From: Forficula auricularia
Taxonomy: Eukaryota; Arthropoda; Insecta; Dermaptera; Forficulidae
Assembly: GCA_024734495.1 (NCBI GenBank)
Contig: JALMQS010000070.1
Coordinates: 11,132,572-11,196,571 of the forward strand
Direction: 5' to 3'
DNA length: 64,000 nt
Shown here: positions 10,956 through 22,394 of the stretch, one piece after another
How the letters are laid out: every line of letters begins with the position of its first letter
How positions within the stretch are numbered: the first letter of the stretch is position 1
The notes under the pieces: model-generated
Told to the model about the DNA's origin: nothing
The model's database searches: none
What the model saw: the letters and a program-made list of their open reading frames with translations, nothing else
Translations under genes and position numbers: made by a program

Positions 10956-11936
10956 CTACACTATTCTCCCTTAACAAAAAAAGTATTTATCTATATCTAT
11001 ATACATATAAAAGATTATCATGAATTTTTAGAAAAAAATATTTTTCGTAAATTTTATATGCCTATATTTTTATTCAAAATAATGTCCGCTCCATGGCATT
11101 GATAAAGTGAGAATTTCTCCCGCAACATTTGGATTTTGATAAAAGAACTGTATTTATTCAATATATGTAAATTCAAAAATAGAAAAAAAAAGTTAGATAA
11201 TAAGGATTTCAATAGGTATCGATATTTAATGTTCAAATAATTCATATAGGTTAGCCTGTGTTATTTCTTCAAATTTTACACATGTGTTAGTAATTAAATT
11301 CCATGTGATTTTTTAAATTGTCCATGTGATGAAAACTCTAATAAAACTATCATAATAACTAACCCTCAACCACTCAAGTCTGCTAGCTATCTCATATATT
11401 TTCATTTCAAAATACTAACTTGTGAAAATAACAACATCAGAAATTCAATTGAATGCTAACAACATGGTATTTTTTTTAAGGGCTACGAATTAAATTCCAC
11501 TGAATTTATTAATGCGCCCATCTAAAAGAATGAACGCGAGATTAAAAAGAAAAGCTTCGCATTATTATCCGAATCTCATCTCTCTTTTAACTGTAAATGA
11601 CGGTAATAAAACTGTCAACTTTGTTTTTCGATTATGTGCAGCTCATTGGACAGACGGGCTCGAATACCTCACAACAACCCAAATGGCATTTACATACATA
11701 CAAACATACAATGGAATTCGTAAATAGGGATAACTGCAGTTATAATGTTTCAGATCATTACTAATGGAATAAATTAGAAGAGAAATAAAAACTGAAATGG
11801 AATGTTAATTCATTCATTCAAAAAGGAGAAGCTAACTATATTATCAAAGTTTTTCACTAGAACGACCAGTAAAACATAGAAAAAAGTGCAATACTTTCAC
11901 AAATTTCGAATCCTTATATCCATATTCTTATAAATA
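10956..11936. other. Unassigned DNA
   Basis: AT-rich sequence with no recognised repeat. A 71-codon plus-strand frame (11512-11727, MRPSKRMNARLKRK...) is basic at its start, resembles no family I know, and is probably chance. Confidence 0.4.
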
Positions 11937-11937
11937 C

Positions 11938-11975
11938 TAGTGCCTGGAGCACCGAGCGATCCTCGGTAACTTTTT
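11938..11975 (-). repeat. Isolated Helitron-like 3' end
   Basis: The string tgcctggagcaccgagcg with atcctcggtaac is the inverted hairpin end of the Helitron-like family. It abuts family C sequence with no interior, so it is a truncated remnant. Confidence 0.5.
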
Positions 11976-11977
11976 GC

Positions 11978-12861
11978 CTCTAAATAGTATAAGTTTCAAA
12001 TTTCAAGGGTCTGCGACTTACCTAAGACGAGATATGAACGATTAAAATATTTATTTTACAACACTCCTAATTTACACCCCCTTCCTTTATTTCAATCTGA
12101 TTAAAATCTATACACGACTAATAGCTCATGACACTTGATAAGTATACCTATTAAAAAAAAAAAAAAATTGTTTGTGCCGTTTTTGAAAAAAAAAAATAAC
12201 GAAAAATCTTTCATGTAAATTTCAACTTCCGGTGTTCCGATTTCAAGCAAAAGTTTCCTGTACTCCTTCTCTCCTATATCGAGCTTAAGTTTCGAATTTC
12301 GTAGCTGTGAGTTTTATGGTTGCGGTACGCAGGGGGTACATTCTTACGTACGTAAACATCAACTTCCGGTTCTTTTATTTTAGCCAAAATCTTCTGCTAC
12401 TTCTTGTAGTCTCTAAATAGCTTAAGTTTCAAATTACAAGGCACTGCGACTTACCGAAGACGAGATATGAACGATTAAAATATTTATTTTGCAACATGAC
12501 TAATTTACACACCCTTCCTTTATTTCAATGTATACGGGGAGTCGAGTAGCTCAGTCAGCTAACGCACTGGCTTCGCTTCGGCATCGATCGATTATGATGA
12601 TGTTGAAGTGGAGGTCCGGGGTTCGATCCTAGCTGGCAAATAAAAATTTCTACCGGCTGAAAACTCGGCTCCCTCATTAACCCTACTAAAACTCTACTTA
12701 TGTGCTGTCTGAATGGGTTTTGTTCCCGGTGACATTAAATAAATTTAAAAAAAATGTATACACGACTAATAACTCATGAGACTTTATAAGTTAATCAATT
12801 TCTTGCGAAATCGTTAGAGCCGTTTTCGAGAATCCGATTGTATATGTATACAGGGTGGAAT
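11978..12861 (+). repeat. Family C repeat, two tandem copies, split by a SINE
   Basis: The block aagtttcaaatt...tgcgacttac...gacgagatatgaacgattaa occurs at 11985 and again at 12414, a period of about 430 bp. Further copies are at 23940-24475 and 49665-49955. The SINE at 12536-12752 interrupts the second copy. No termini or coding region are recognised. Confidence 0.55.
12536..12752 (+). mobile_element. tRNA-derived SINE with target duplication
   Basis: A tRNA-like head holds an A box (tagctcagtcagctaacgc, about 12548-12566) and a B box (ggttcgatcct, 12620-12630), the internal RNA polymerase III promoter. A non-tRNA body follows, ending in an A-rich tail (aaatttaaaaaaa). The 9-bp string aatgtatac lies directly before (12527-12535) and after (12753-12761), a clean target duplication. 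The extra-long anticodon region excludes a functional tRNA. Confidence 0.8.
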
Positions 12862-13480
12862 TCGGCCTTACATTGGTTACCATTAATTGTCAAAATATCA
12901 AAAATGGAATGTACCAAGGTTATTCCTCCAGTATTAAATGTTAATCGATCGTTATTTTTGATTCTAATATCATTAAATAACAATCTTTTCAGTTTAAAAA
13001 AACTATCCAGCGGATAGCCTTCGGGCAGCGCAAGCACAGCCAGTATAAAATATCACTCAAGGTAATTTAATCCACACACAAACAGAGATTAGTCATAATA
13101 TATTTTATTTATTTATTTGAAAAGTCTTAAGTCTTTCACTTTCCTATTCAAAGATGTAATAGGATATGTTTAAGATTGTTAGTCACGTTCGTGATAAGAA
13201 ACGCAGACGCCAGGCTTACCCAGTAGAAAACGCCTTATAATTACAATCCCCTTTCGGCTGTAGACGTAGCAATTTTGTCCTTCTATAATGAAAAAAAGAA
13301 AAGAAAATTAATTCAAATTCTTTCTGGGATCATTTTAATTTTGGTATTATTAACAACTTTATACAAAAATTAAATAAAACAGAGTATATTCTAAATAGAA
13401 ACATCTTTTAACTAAGCTTGCGTCTGCTAAGTAAGAACAAAAACTTTCTATACTGACCACATGAAAAATAATATTTATAA
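12862..13480. other. Unassigned DNA
   Basis: An 80-codon minus-strand frame (12795-13037) overlaps the family C edge and is not recognised. The text tatacagggtggaattcggc at about 12847 may be a decayed TA-CAGGGTG mariner-type end, but no partner end is found. Confidence 0.35.
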
Positions 13481-13487
13481 TTAACTA

Positions 13488-13520
13488 GCTTCATGGGGCC
13501 CGCCTTCGGCGGGGCTTTTG
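13488..13520. repeat. GC-rich hairpin, possible Helitron-like 3' end
   Basis: gcccgccttcggcggggc folds as a strong stem with a TTCG loop next to aactagcttcatgg. A GC hairpin close to a CTAGT-like end is typical of some Helitron families. Here only the end is visible, just upstream of the palindromic MITE. Confidence 0.35.
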
Positions 13521-13529
13521 CAATTTACT

Positions 13530-14041
13530 TTCAATTTTAACCTTTGCGGGACAGACATGCAAGTTTCTCATCTAAATTACATGGGTTTTTGGAATTGAAA
13601 TATCATCTTTTTATCCCGGCCAAAGTAATGGTTCAAAAAAATTGAAACTCTCTCGACTTTATCCTTATAATAGTAGTTATCCATCAGAATTTTTACAGAT
13701 TTTTAGCTATTATATTTTTGGAGTCTATAATTTACCAACACTAAAATATAGCAGTAATTTATCTAGCTGTAACTCCAAAATTATAATAGTTACAAATCTG
13801 TAAAATTTCTGAAGGATAACTAGTATTATAAGGATAAAGTCTACAGAGATTCAAATTTTTTGAACCATTGCTTTGGTCGGAATAAACAATTGATATTTCA
13901 AAGCCAAAAACCCCAAGTTATATATGGTAGATGGGAAACTTGCATAGCTGTGCGTCACAGGTTAAAATTGAGTTAGAGACTTGAAACTTGGGGGAGAGAG
14001 ATATTTTTTAAATTCGAAAATACCCAAAACAAGGAACACCC
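13530..14041. mobile_element. GGGTGGTCC-family palindromic MITE, left-truncated
   Basis: The right end reads tacccaaaacaaggaacaccc followed by TA (in part: caaggaacaccctaatg). The centre is a palindrome around agctattatatttttggagt and actccaaaattataatag. A complete copy is at 15783-16426 and a truncated one at 34651-35000. The TA at the border and the end sequence suggest a Tc1/mariner-type MITE. Confidence 0.6.
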
Positions 14042-14519
14042 TAATGAACACGGCTAGATTTTTTTGGAGGCTCTCCCCAAAAGAAATAATGACTCTCTTT
14101 TTTAGAATAGAACCATTTTATATTAAATTCCATTTTTCTTGTTTTTTTTTAGTTAGAAAAATTTATAATTTAAATTTTTTAAGAACCCCCCCTGCCCAAG
14201 GCCACCTTAACTACAGGGGTAAATGGGCTATAGCTCCAGAACCTTTTTGGAAGGCAATTTTGATTGTTCTCAAATCAGTTTGACGACTGGAGCTAGGAAA
14301 CTAAATATTTAAGTTATACATATAATAAGTTACTTCTGTTTTTGTTTATATAGGTTATTTGAATTTTGTATTTTTCTTTGATTATTGGTAAAATATACCT
14401 ACTGACTTTCTCTAGATCCGAAAATTTTGTAAAACTTCACCGATCACCCCGCAACCTCCAGTGTATATTTTCTTATTAAGAGGGCGCATAATTGTTAGTA
14501 GTCCATGGGCGCCAAATAT
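14042..14519. other. Unassigned DNA
   Basis: A 100-codon plus-strand frame (13981-14283) begins inside the MITE and is not a recognisable protein. Nothing else stands out. Confidence 0.35.
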
Positions 14520-14905
14520 CTTAGGACGGTCCTGTTCCTGCCCCCTTAATTTTGGGTTCGATTACAACGAAAATTTAATCAGCACTTAATCTCAATACTC
14601 AGAAACTATAAGTGAAATTTCGTTTTGATATTCTCATTAGTTTTTGAGCTAGACCGAACACAAATTTAGTAACATGTATACCAACTAACGTACTAACAGA
14701 CATTATGACAAAATAATTAATATCTCGTGAAATATAATTTTTTCGATGTTCACTCTATTAGGCTTTTTTGTAGACCGAAACGCAATGGTTTCGCTCAATT
14801 TTTTTTTAATTAAAATACTTTCAGCTGTTTTGAAAAAACGAAGAAAAAATACTACTTTTCCACTCACGATTACAATACTTGACCATCATATCCCTTTTAT
14901 GGAAA
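14520..14905 (+). repeat. Family A remnant
   Basis: Right half of family A: ccttaattttgggttcgatt, then tgttcactctattaggcttt, ending near tgaccatcatatccc. It is diverged and its left half is missing. Confidence 0.5.
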
Positions 14906-15333
14906 TTAAAAAATTGTCGAGTAAAGCTCGACTCTTCCAGCTACTAATCAATTTAGTAAAAACTTTTGTTTAAAAAAATTTAAATATTCAATGTAAAACA
15001 CATTTAGACTTACATTTTGATAATCCACATACTTCAGTATTAAGGTTAAAAAATTTCAGGCTAACTTTAGCTCAGACATAGAAGAAAGAAACACAGACAA
15101 AGAGAAAATCAATTGATCGTTCTCTGACCTCAAGGATTAAAAAAAAAAATTAAATTTATATTATAGTCGATCATTATTAATTTGAAATTCAACAGTATAA
15201 GATGATAATTTAAGTTTATTTCAATTCTCAAGAGAAGAAAGGCTTTTTTTTAGCGAGAATGAATTCTTTTCATCAAAAGTTGCGAGTCTGCCTATTCTAT
15301 TTTCACTCTACAGAGTAGGAGATAATCACACGT

Positions 15334-15373
<40 letters not shown>

Positions 15374-15782
15374 CTATAGAACAGAGAGAAGATACAAAGT
15401 GTCCAGGGGAATCCCTAAAATAAACCGGATTATAATTAGTAGAAATCCACGTGGATAGAATTGTACCTACAAACTCACGAGTGTTTAACGTGATTAATGA
15501 ACCTAGGGGACATATATTCGTTACCACACGAAGGCATTTTTCCGCCAACATACTCACCTGTCAGCAAAACTAAAAAAACAAAACAAAAAAAACTATTTCG
15601 ATGAAACGTCTTCAGATTAGTCAAACTATAAATAAAACAAAAACAAAATAATATTCATGATGACTGGGGATGTTGTTGGTTAACTACGTATTTTACGTAT
15701 TTAAACGCAAGTTTAAATAATACAAACTTTTATTTAAAAAAAAAAGACTAGAAGTGCGCTAAAAATATTAATATATTTATTT
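14906..15782. other. Unassigned DNA with a GT microsatellite
   Basis: A (GT)n run of about 37 bp lies at 15335-15371. A minus-strand 84-codon frame (15303-15557) ends in the Thr-His repeat encoded by this run and is not recognised. The remainder is AT-rich. Confidence 0.5.
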
Positions 15783-16426
15783 GGGTGATCCTTATTTTGG
15801 ATATTTTCGAATTTTTACTCTGATATGGGCTCATATGGTTCAAAATAAATTTAAAAAAAATATCCTGCAAGTTTCAAGTCTCTATCTCAATTATTATAAT
15901 CTGTGCTCCCAGCGATGTAAGTTTCTCATCTAAATAACATGGGGTTTTTACCATTGAAAGATCAATTTTTTATTCTGGACAAACTAATGGTTCAAAAAAT
16001 TTGAAACTCTCGAAACTTTATCCTTATAATAGTAGCTATCCCTGAGAATTTTTACCGATTTTTAGCTATTATAATTTTGGAGTCTATAACTTAGTAACAC
16101 TAAGATATAGCATTAGTTTATCTAGCTGTCACTCCAAAATTATAATTGCTAAAAATTTGTAATAATTATGATAGATAGCTAGTATTATAAAGATAAAGTA
16201 TACAGAGTTTCAAATTTTTGAACCATTACTTTGGCCGGAATAAAAAATTGAAAATTTAATGCCAAAAACCCCAAGTTATTTAGATGAGAAACTTACATCG
16301 CTGGGGGCACAGGTTATAATTGAGATTTAGACTTGAAACTTGGGGGATATTTTTTTTTATTTGTTTCGAGCCATATGAGGCTTTGTCCGCGTAAAAATTC
16401 TTAAATACCTAAAATAAGGACCACCC
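15783..16426. mobile_element. GGGTGGTCC-family palindromic MITE, complete
   Basis: The left end gggtgatccttattttggat and the right end aaaataaggaccaccc are inverted repeats, and almost the whole 644 bp folds on itself. Paired blocks include ccttataatagtagctat and tagctattataattttggag. TA follows the right end. The left flank is TT, so the target duplication is imperfect. There is no open frame of interest. Confidence 0.7.
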
Positions 16427-16439
16427 TAATATGTATATA

Positions 16440-16565
16440 ATATGTGGTTACTTTCTGTTGCTCCTGAAGATGGGTTAGTCACCCGAAATATATATATCGA
16501 GATTAAAGACTCTCCAAAAATAAATTCGTTTTATTTTTATATCTTAATGTGAAACCTACCAAGTA
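16440..16565 (+). repeat. Short retroelement-like piece with hammerhead-like motif
   Basis: CTGAAGA (16464-16470), T, the stem GGGT/ACCC with a 5-nt loop, then GAAA (16485-16488) are followed by a tail ending atgtgaaacctaccaagtat. The same tail and motif lie, inverted, at 10155-10400 and 40240-40735. No stem III or cleavage triplet is convincing here. Confidence 0.4.
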
Positions 16566-16799
16566 TTTTTTATCCAATAATGTATATATTAGATGTTTTT
16601 CCACGGAGACTGAATAGATATTAAACTGAGGTTTAAATAGAAGCCAGTTGATAAAAGAATAATTTTCTTTTTAAAACTTTTGAATCGACGTTTCGGATTG
16701 ATGATGGCAAGACAAAACTCACAACTAACGAGTAATGAAGGAAAATTGTTACATGCTTCATTCATTGACCATTTGAACACTGAAAAAAATAATTTTTAA
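16566..16799. other. Unassigned DNA
   Basis: AT-rich, with no recognised feature. The string cgacgtttcggattgatgatgg at about 16687 (core cgacgtttcgg) may be a decayed stem motif on the minus strand. Confidence 0.3.
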
Positions 16800-17045
16800 G
16801 AAAAAAATAAAACCGTCTTCAAAAAAATTAAATGCAACAAATAAAATATACTAAAAGGTATAAAATAATTATTATCCTATTTAGTTACAACTAAACGACG
16901 AAATATTAACATGAAATTACTTTTTGAAGTCGGTGCCAAACATACATATTTTATGAATCGCATTCGACGGATCTTACTTAATACGTTTGGCTGGTACGCT
17001 CACTTATATAGTTTGTTTAGCACCGACTTCAAAAAGTAATTCCAT
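16800..17045. mobile_element. CCGACTTC foldback element, partial
   Basis: The left arm and centre are intact (gaagtcggtgccaaac, then cgacggatcttacttaatac), and the right arm stops after caaaaagtaattccat. This is a truncated copy of the 1150-1550 type. Confidence 0.65.
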
Positions 17046-17061
17046 CTAAGAGCTTACTTGA

Positions 17062-17142
17062 CAGAGATCATCCGTAGCGTAGCTGGTTAACGCGTTCCTA
17101 GTCCAGAGAGGAAAGCCGTGGTTTTGAATCCTGTAGGGTGCT
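17062..17142 (+). mobile_element. tRNA-derived SINE head
   Basis: A-box-like tagcgtagctggttaacgc (17074-17092) and B-box-like ggttttgaatcct (17120-17132) are correctly spaced for a tRNA-type polymerase III promoter. The B box has TTG for the usual TCG, so it is decayed. It differs in sequence from the SINE at 12536. Confidence 0.55.
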
Positions 17143-17159
17143 CAATTTCATTTTTCTTT

Positions 17160-17625
17160 TTCAAAAATAATAAATATTTTTAGATCTGCACAATTATCAG
17201 TCAAAAACTATTTAAAATAAATTATTTAACTTTTCCAGTACAACTGCTTAAATATTCATATATCGCTATTGTAACTAAGGGCGGATCCAGGGGGCGCGAG
17301 GGGCGATCGCCCCCCCCCCTATAGAGGCCCGTGCCTGGCAAAAAAAATTTGTAAAAAAATAAAAAAATAATTTTTAAAAAAATTCTTAAAAATTGAAAAT
17401 AAAGTTCATATATTATGTGTGCGTGGGGGGGGGCGTCTCGCCCCCCGCTTGGACAATTCGATCGCGACACACTTCCGAGATAAAAAGTAGATCTTATATA
17501 AATCGGGCATCTTATATACATTCACCCCCCCCCCCCCATAAAAAATTCCTGGATCCGCCCTTGATTGTAACTAAAACAAAAAATTACCGAGCAATGCTCG
17601 GTCCGCCAGATAGTATTATTTTAAA
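17160..17625 (+). repeat. Helitron-like 3' fragment, host of a hAT MITE
   Basis: The right end carries the hairpin ttaccgagcaatgctcggtc followed by cgccagatag. It is interrupted at 17276-17563 by the hAT MITE, which is therefore younger. Confidence 0.5.
17276..17563. mobile_element. hAT-type MITE with 8-bp target duplication
   Basis: The ends are inverted repeats sharing aagggcggatccagg, the classic GGGCGGATCCAGG terminus of hAT elements. The octamer attgtaac flanks it on both sides (17268-17275 and 17564-17571), the target length expected of hAT. The 288-bp interior has runs of C and G (about 17310-17318, 17424-17432 and 17524-17537) and no transposase. The overlapping 82- and 99-codon frames are artefacts. 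Confidence 0.85.
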
Positions 17626-17654
17626 GCAGATAGTAGCTTAACGTTTCAAAATAA

Positions 17655-17999
17655 ATGAAGGAAAAAGGAAGCTTTGATAAATTGTACAGCCGAGAGATGC
17701 AAGAAAAGCTTCCGCCAAGCCGACAACTCGTGTCCGATTGTTTTCCTTTCACTAGTAGAAAAACAGATGAGATTTGTAAACGCAACCTTGATGCTGAGAC
17801 TCGATGGGGGAATTCTTTTTTTTGCCGTGGATGTCCGTTGAACCGAGAGGCGATCTACTCTGCCCGATTAGGTACACTCTTCTCCTTGCTCGGGTCAATT
17901 TTGACCCACGGCTCCTTGTTTCTTGACCCACTTGTTGTTTTCAAAGCTCAATCGCCCTTTTGCCTTGGACTCAATCAAAACCGCAATTGGCTCCCTTGA
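17655..17999 (+). other. Unrecognised 114-codon open frame
   Basis: This is one of the longer plus-strand frames outside the transposases, in a slightly GC-richer patch. It opens MKEKGSFDKLYSREM, has a central Cys/Arg-rich part and a hydrophobic stretch (about residues 72-95). I recognise no domain or homologue. There is no clear promoter, and splice context cannot be judged. It could be an exon, a decayed mobile-element frame, or chance. Confidence 0.25.
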
Positions 18000-18344
18000 C
18001 TAATTAATTCCTATACATTGAACCTCATATTGATTTTCAACGCCCACACATGAATGAGGAAAACTTCACCCGAGCGAATTTCATCATCTAATAGGATCAT
18101 GTTTTTTTTAACACATAAAAGATTGTTATTATTATTATTTATTTATTTTTAGTTTCAGTTTCCCTACTAATAATATAAATGTAACACAAATCTAACACAC
18201 ACCTTTTTAAACGGACGCGCAGCATAGTGGGAAAAATTAAAATTTAGGGCGCCAAAATTCTGAAACTTGTCACAGGGGGGTTTTCCATAGCGCTGAGTCC
18301 ATTTTCATGTCATTTTGACCCAATTTTCAAAATTGACCCCTGGG

Positions 18345-18605
18345 GGATGGGTGGCACACCTGAAAATTTTCAAAAATCTCGTGTTTGGTATGGAAATATA
18401 TGTTTTTAGCCTCCTAAATCTGTTTCTCACAAAATTATAAAAAAAAAAAAAAATGAAAGGAATCCCTAGGGGTTGGCACACCTGAAAATTTTCAAAAATC
18501 TCGAGTTTAGTATGAAAATATATATTATTTAGCCTTCTGAATCCGTTTCTGGCAAAATTTCTAGAAAAAACTTCTAGAAAGGAATCTCTAGGGGGGAGAA
18601 CCACA
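18345..18605. repeat. Two-copy tandem repeat, period about 123 bp
   Basis: ggcacacctgaaaattttca recurs at about 18352 and 18475, each followed by caaaaatctcg and a tagcct...aatc block. A (CATC)n tract follows at 18640-18655. The 113-codon minus frame (18305-18646) reads through the repeat and is not a gene. Confidence 0.6.
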
Positions 18606-18950
18606 CCTGAAAACACCTCGTGTATAGGTAACATACGTACATCCATCCATCCATCTATACTTCGTATTGCATAAAGTAAAAATAAGGAATTGCTTGTGTC
18701 TTGTTTTGCAGGGTAGTCATAGCCTTAACTGATCTGGTAAATTAGTTGTCTATATAGCAGCTCTCCCAATATACGAGGTGTTGCTATTAAATGAGCTGTC
18801 TGATACTGCAACAGGCAAACAGAAACTGGCAAAGAAAAATGGAATATACCATAATGTCCCCTGCAATCAAAAAGAGTCACTATTTTGGGGGGGGGGGCCA
18901 AAAATAGTGGGCTTCAAAAATTAGAACTAAAAAATTTGTGTAAAAAATTG
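18606..18950. other. Unassigned DNA with possible mariner end
   Basis: At 18772 tacgaggtgttgctattaaa resembles the ACGAGGTGT terminus of mariner elements, but no transposase and no partner end are found. A G-run follows at 18889-18898. Confidence 0.3.
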
Positions 18951-19023
18951 GTATCTATTTGAGAAAAGAAAGATTGAGTTTTTTTCTCAAAATCAACTTG
19001 TGACATGAATCAATTAATTTTGT

Positions 19024-19692
19024 GAACATGTTTTGGTCATTTATCAAAGATGTTAATAGATGGGTTTGTATTGCATGTAGGAGGGTTTTGTCCCCTCGGG
19101 AGTCGAACCCAAGCACTAGTATGCTTTCCGGGCAACTAGTCCAGACCCTTGAGACACTTACCTCCAAACATGCAATATATATAACGAAAGCCATTCATTT
19201 TCACTCCATTCAACTCGATTGGAATAGTAAAAATTAATGCTTAACTGAAATAAAGATTCAGCATCGGACCAATGCGAAGGCAAATTTATGTAAAGAATTG
19301 AGTATCTATTTGAGAGAGAAGATTGGAGTTTTTCTCCAAAAAATCAACTTGCCGAACCTTGAATCAAATTAATTTTATGAGCATGTTTTGGTCATTTATC
19401 AAAAGATATTAAATAGATAAGTTTATATTGCATGTAGGAGGGTTTTGTCCCCTCGGGAGTCGAACCCGAGCACTAGTATGCTTTCCGGGCAACTGAGTCC
19501 AGACCCTTGAGACACTTACCTCCAAAGCATGCAATATATATAACGGAATGGCGACTCGTTATATATATTGCATGTTTTGGAGGTAAGTGTCTCAGAGGTC
19601 TGAACAGTGCCCGAATATACAGCTGGGTTCGGCTCCCGGGGGACCCTATGCTATCTGTTAGTATCTTTTGATAAATGACCAAAACATGTTCA
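19024..19692. repeat. Three tRNA-like SINE units, the third inverted
   Basis: Units at about 19024-19190 and 19381-19551 (minus-strand sense) and 19556-19692 (plus sense) share ggtaagtgtctc and, in tRNA sense, the B-box-like gggttcgactcccgag. Each is framed by atgttttggtcatttatcaa and gcaatatatataacg. The last two units are head to head with almost no spacer, a palindrome around 19553. Frames here are reads through the repeat. Confidence 0.6.
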
Positions 19693-19712
19693 TAAAAAAT
19701 TTATAATTATAT

Positions 19713-19985
19713 AAACCCTTTGATCGATTTGTGCGAAATTTTGCATATCCACTGTATACGACTTTATCAAAATGACTCTATTTGAAAATGATCTTGACCC
19801 AAAGGAATAAGGGGGGTTAGAAATAATATAAAATAATTAAATTTTCAAATAAAAATCAAGGAAATATAAATATATTTTCAATAGAAAAGTTTACTATCTA
19901 AAGGGGATATTAATACTAATAGTTTGGCCCAAATTAAGGGAGGGAAAAGGGGTTCTTTCGCAAATGATTATAAATTACATTATTA
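19713..19985. repeat. Family B interspersed repeat
   Basis: This diverged copy of the 4503-4740 unit starts ccctttgatcgatttgtgcg and ends in a purine-rich run. Confidence 0.5.
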
Positions 19986-20755
19986 AATATTAAATAAACG
20001 AGTTGTATGGATGTTAAAGTTATGTAGATGGCAACATCAGTTTATTTTTTTAATATGTTAATTGCCACAGAGGAAATTTTGTATATCCTAAAGATCTAAA
20101 GAGGTCAAAAGCAAAATATAGAATTAAAAAATAAATCAGTCTAGATTTTTTTCTCCGTCTAAAACGCCAGGGTCATAAACCAAGTATAATACGATTTATC
20201 AAAAGTTTAAACATTAATTCAGATTTTTTACTAGCATTCCTTCTTTAAATATTTAAATTATCTAAATTGCTCTGTGTAAATATTATTTACGAATTAGAAA
20301 GAGAGAGAACAACAAGTTTCCAGCCAGAGAGAGAATGCGTGGGCGTTTCTCAAGCCCGAAATCTCTTCAATTAGCAATTTACAATGTGTATAAACATAAA
20401 TGGAACTTTAGTAGTTCTCTCCTATGGTTGTATAGTTATTTAGTATAGTAGTAGTAGTAGTAGTAGAGCAAATGTGTGTCTTGAAATGAAAACATGCAAG
20501 GATGTTTTTGACGTTTATCCATTTCGCTACTTTGCAAATGATTGATAGTAGCAAAAATTTATGTATCCCCACAACAAACTGTCAAAGCTTGGCAGAAATG
20601 AAAGCGCAATTTTCGCTTTGTTGCTTGTTTATTTAAAACAAACAAAAAAGACATGAAATAATATTAAAAAAAAATCCCTAATTCTTTATTAGCAATTCTA
20701 AGATCCCTAAAATAAAATATTAATATTTTAAAGATGTGAATTTTTTTCAATTAAA
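19986..20755. other. Unassigned DNA with a GTA microsatellite
   Basis: A (GTA)n tract lies at about 20444-20466. The segment near 20290-20360 is mildly GC-richer. No feature is recognised. Confidence 0.5.
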
Positions 20756-20760
20756 AATAA

Positions 20761-21585
20761 GCTGACGTGTTCTGATGTGGCCATCCACTTGACTTTACCA
20801 TACAACCTGGCCCCTCACTTATTTTTAATATTTAATAAAATTATTTATAATCATGTAGGAGAAGGGGTTAGTATTTGAATTTTTAGACTCCTGGGGGCCC
20901 ACTGATTATGTAAACAAAATTTGGTTGAGTTTGGTACAAGGGCCTATAATTTCATTTTTTGACCCTACACCCCCCTCCCCCCATTTTGGGCGGTTAGTTT
21001 TTGCATTTTTAGACTTCTGGGTTCTCACTGATTATGTATACAAAATTTGGTTAATTTGAAAAATGGCAAAAATTATAATTTTTTGACCCCCCCACCCCAT
21101 TTTGGGTGGTTAGTTTTTGCATTTTTAGACTTCTGGTGTCCCATTGATTATGTATACAAAATTTGGTTGAGTTTGCTCAAACTGCCTAAATTTATAATTG
21201 TTAACTCCCCTCCACCCCCCTTAATTTTAGGTCGATATGCACCAAAATCTAATCAGCTCTTAATCTCAATGGCCCAAAACTAATTCTGAAATTTGGTTTC
21301 GATATTCAAACTAGTTTTTGAGCTAGCTCGTCCACAAAAATTTGGTAACGCACAGACTAACTAACAGACATTTTGACTAAACAATTATTATCTCGAAAAA
21401 TATAATTTGTTCGATGTTCACTTATTAGAGCTTTTTTGTAGAGCGAAATTCCATGGTTTTGCTCAATTTTTTAAATCTAAATAGATTCAGCCGTTTTTTA
21501 GATATTTCGAAAAAAAGAAGGGAAAAAAACACTTTTTTCATGCACGATTACAATACTTGACCATACCCTGTATAGTAAAGTAAAA
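20761..21585 (+). repeat. Family A interspersed repeat (longest copy)
   Basis: The most complete copy. It begins gctgacgtgttctgatgtgg, carries three successive variants of the block cattttgggcggttagtttt with agacttctgg, then gtcgatatgcaccaaaatct, and ends ttgaccataccctgtatagt. The triplicated block is an internal tandem repeat of about 120 bp. Copies elsewhere have one or two. The 78-codon frame inside is not conserved. Confidence 0.65.
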
Positions 21586-21797
21586 ATGATGTTATTATTC
21601 GAAACGTTCACCTCACTCTTAAATTTTTTTTCAAGATAAATAAATAATCGGATTTTTTAGATTTTGCTAATTTTCGAAGTTCTTTTTTTGAAAATTTGAA
21701 AATCTTATAATCTTGAAATATTAATAAATTAAATCCTTTCTCTATATGGAAATATTTTCTTGATTATTTTTTAAATGAATTAAATACAATCTATTTA

Positions 21798-22230
21798 CAG
21801 GGTATCCCATATCACAACAATAAACCGTGAACAGGGGATAGGTTATTTTATGATAGGTCAGAACCTAAACATTTTTTAAAATAAAAGTCTTATAGTTTTC
21901 GTGTTATAGGTATTTTTTTGAAAATGATGAAAGTCGTTACCCTACACTAAATATTTTTTCTTAGGTAATTTAAGAATAATGTAGGTAAATAGAAACTTAT
22001 GATATAAGTCGGTTCTGTAAATAAAAAAAAAATTATTTTTAATTTTGTTAATTAATAAAAATCTGAAAAGTCACTTCGGACTTTCGACACTTTGAGAGCT
22101 TCTATCTCTGAGGTGAAAAAAGAATTCGAAAACTATCAGACTTTTATTAAAATAAAATTTTATGTTCAGGACCGTCTTAAATTGCCCTATCCCCTCTACA
22201 CGGTTTATCGTTGTGATACTGGACACCCTG
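21798..22230. mobile_element. mariner-type MITE, TA target, long TIRs
   Basis: The left end cagggtatcccatatcacaa and the right end ttgtgatactggacaccctg are inverted repeats extending about 50 bp, including ataaaccgtg. TA flanks both sides (21796-21797 and 22231-22232). The interior has no transposase. The 97-codon frame (22092-22385) crosses the right end and is not a gene. A second, inverted piece lies at 24824-25100. Confidence 0.75.
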
Positions 22231-22394
22231 TATATTATAGTATCCAGTTAGGATTTCTGTCTCTCTGCAGATTTGTGTTCATTATAGACGCCAAAACAAA
22301 TGATCATATATTCCCCAATTTGTGTCTATCATGTATGCAAGAGTTCTTGCCAGAATCACATTTATTTCTCGACTCCAAAATCTAACCACTTAAA

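Noticed and set aside
13488..13520. A bacterial-type rho-independent terminator
   Set aside because: The hairpin with a T-run looks like one, but the context is a eukaryotic transposon-rich region. A Helitron-like end is more plausible.
15303..15557. 84-codon frame with a Thr-His tract
   Set aside because: The tract is the GT microsatellite, and the remainder has no recognisable domain.
18772..18840. A mariner element starting with tacgaggtgttgctattaaa
   Set aside because: Only one end is seen, with no transposase remnant and no second end within several kilobases, so it is left as a possible end only.
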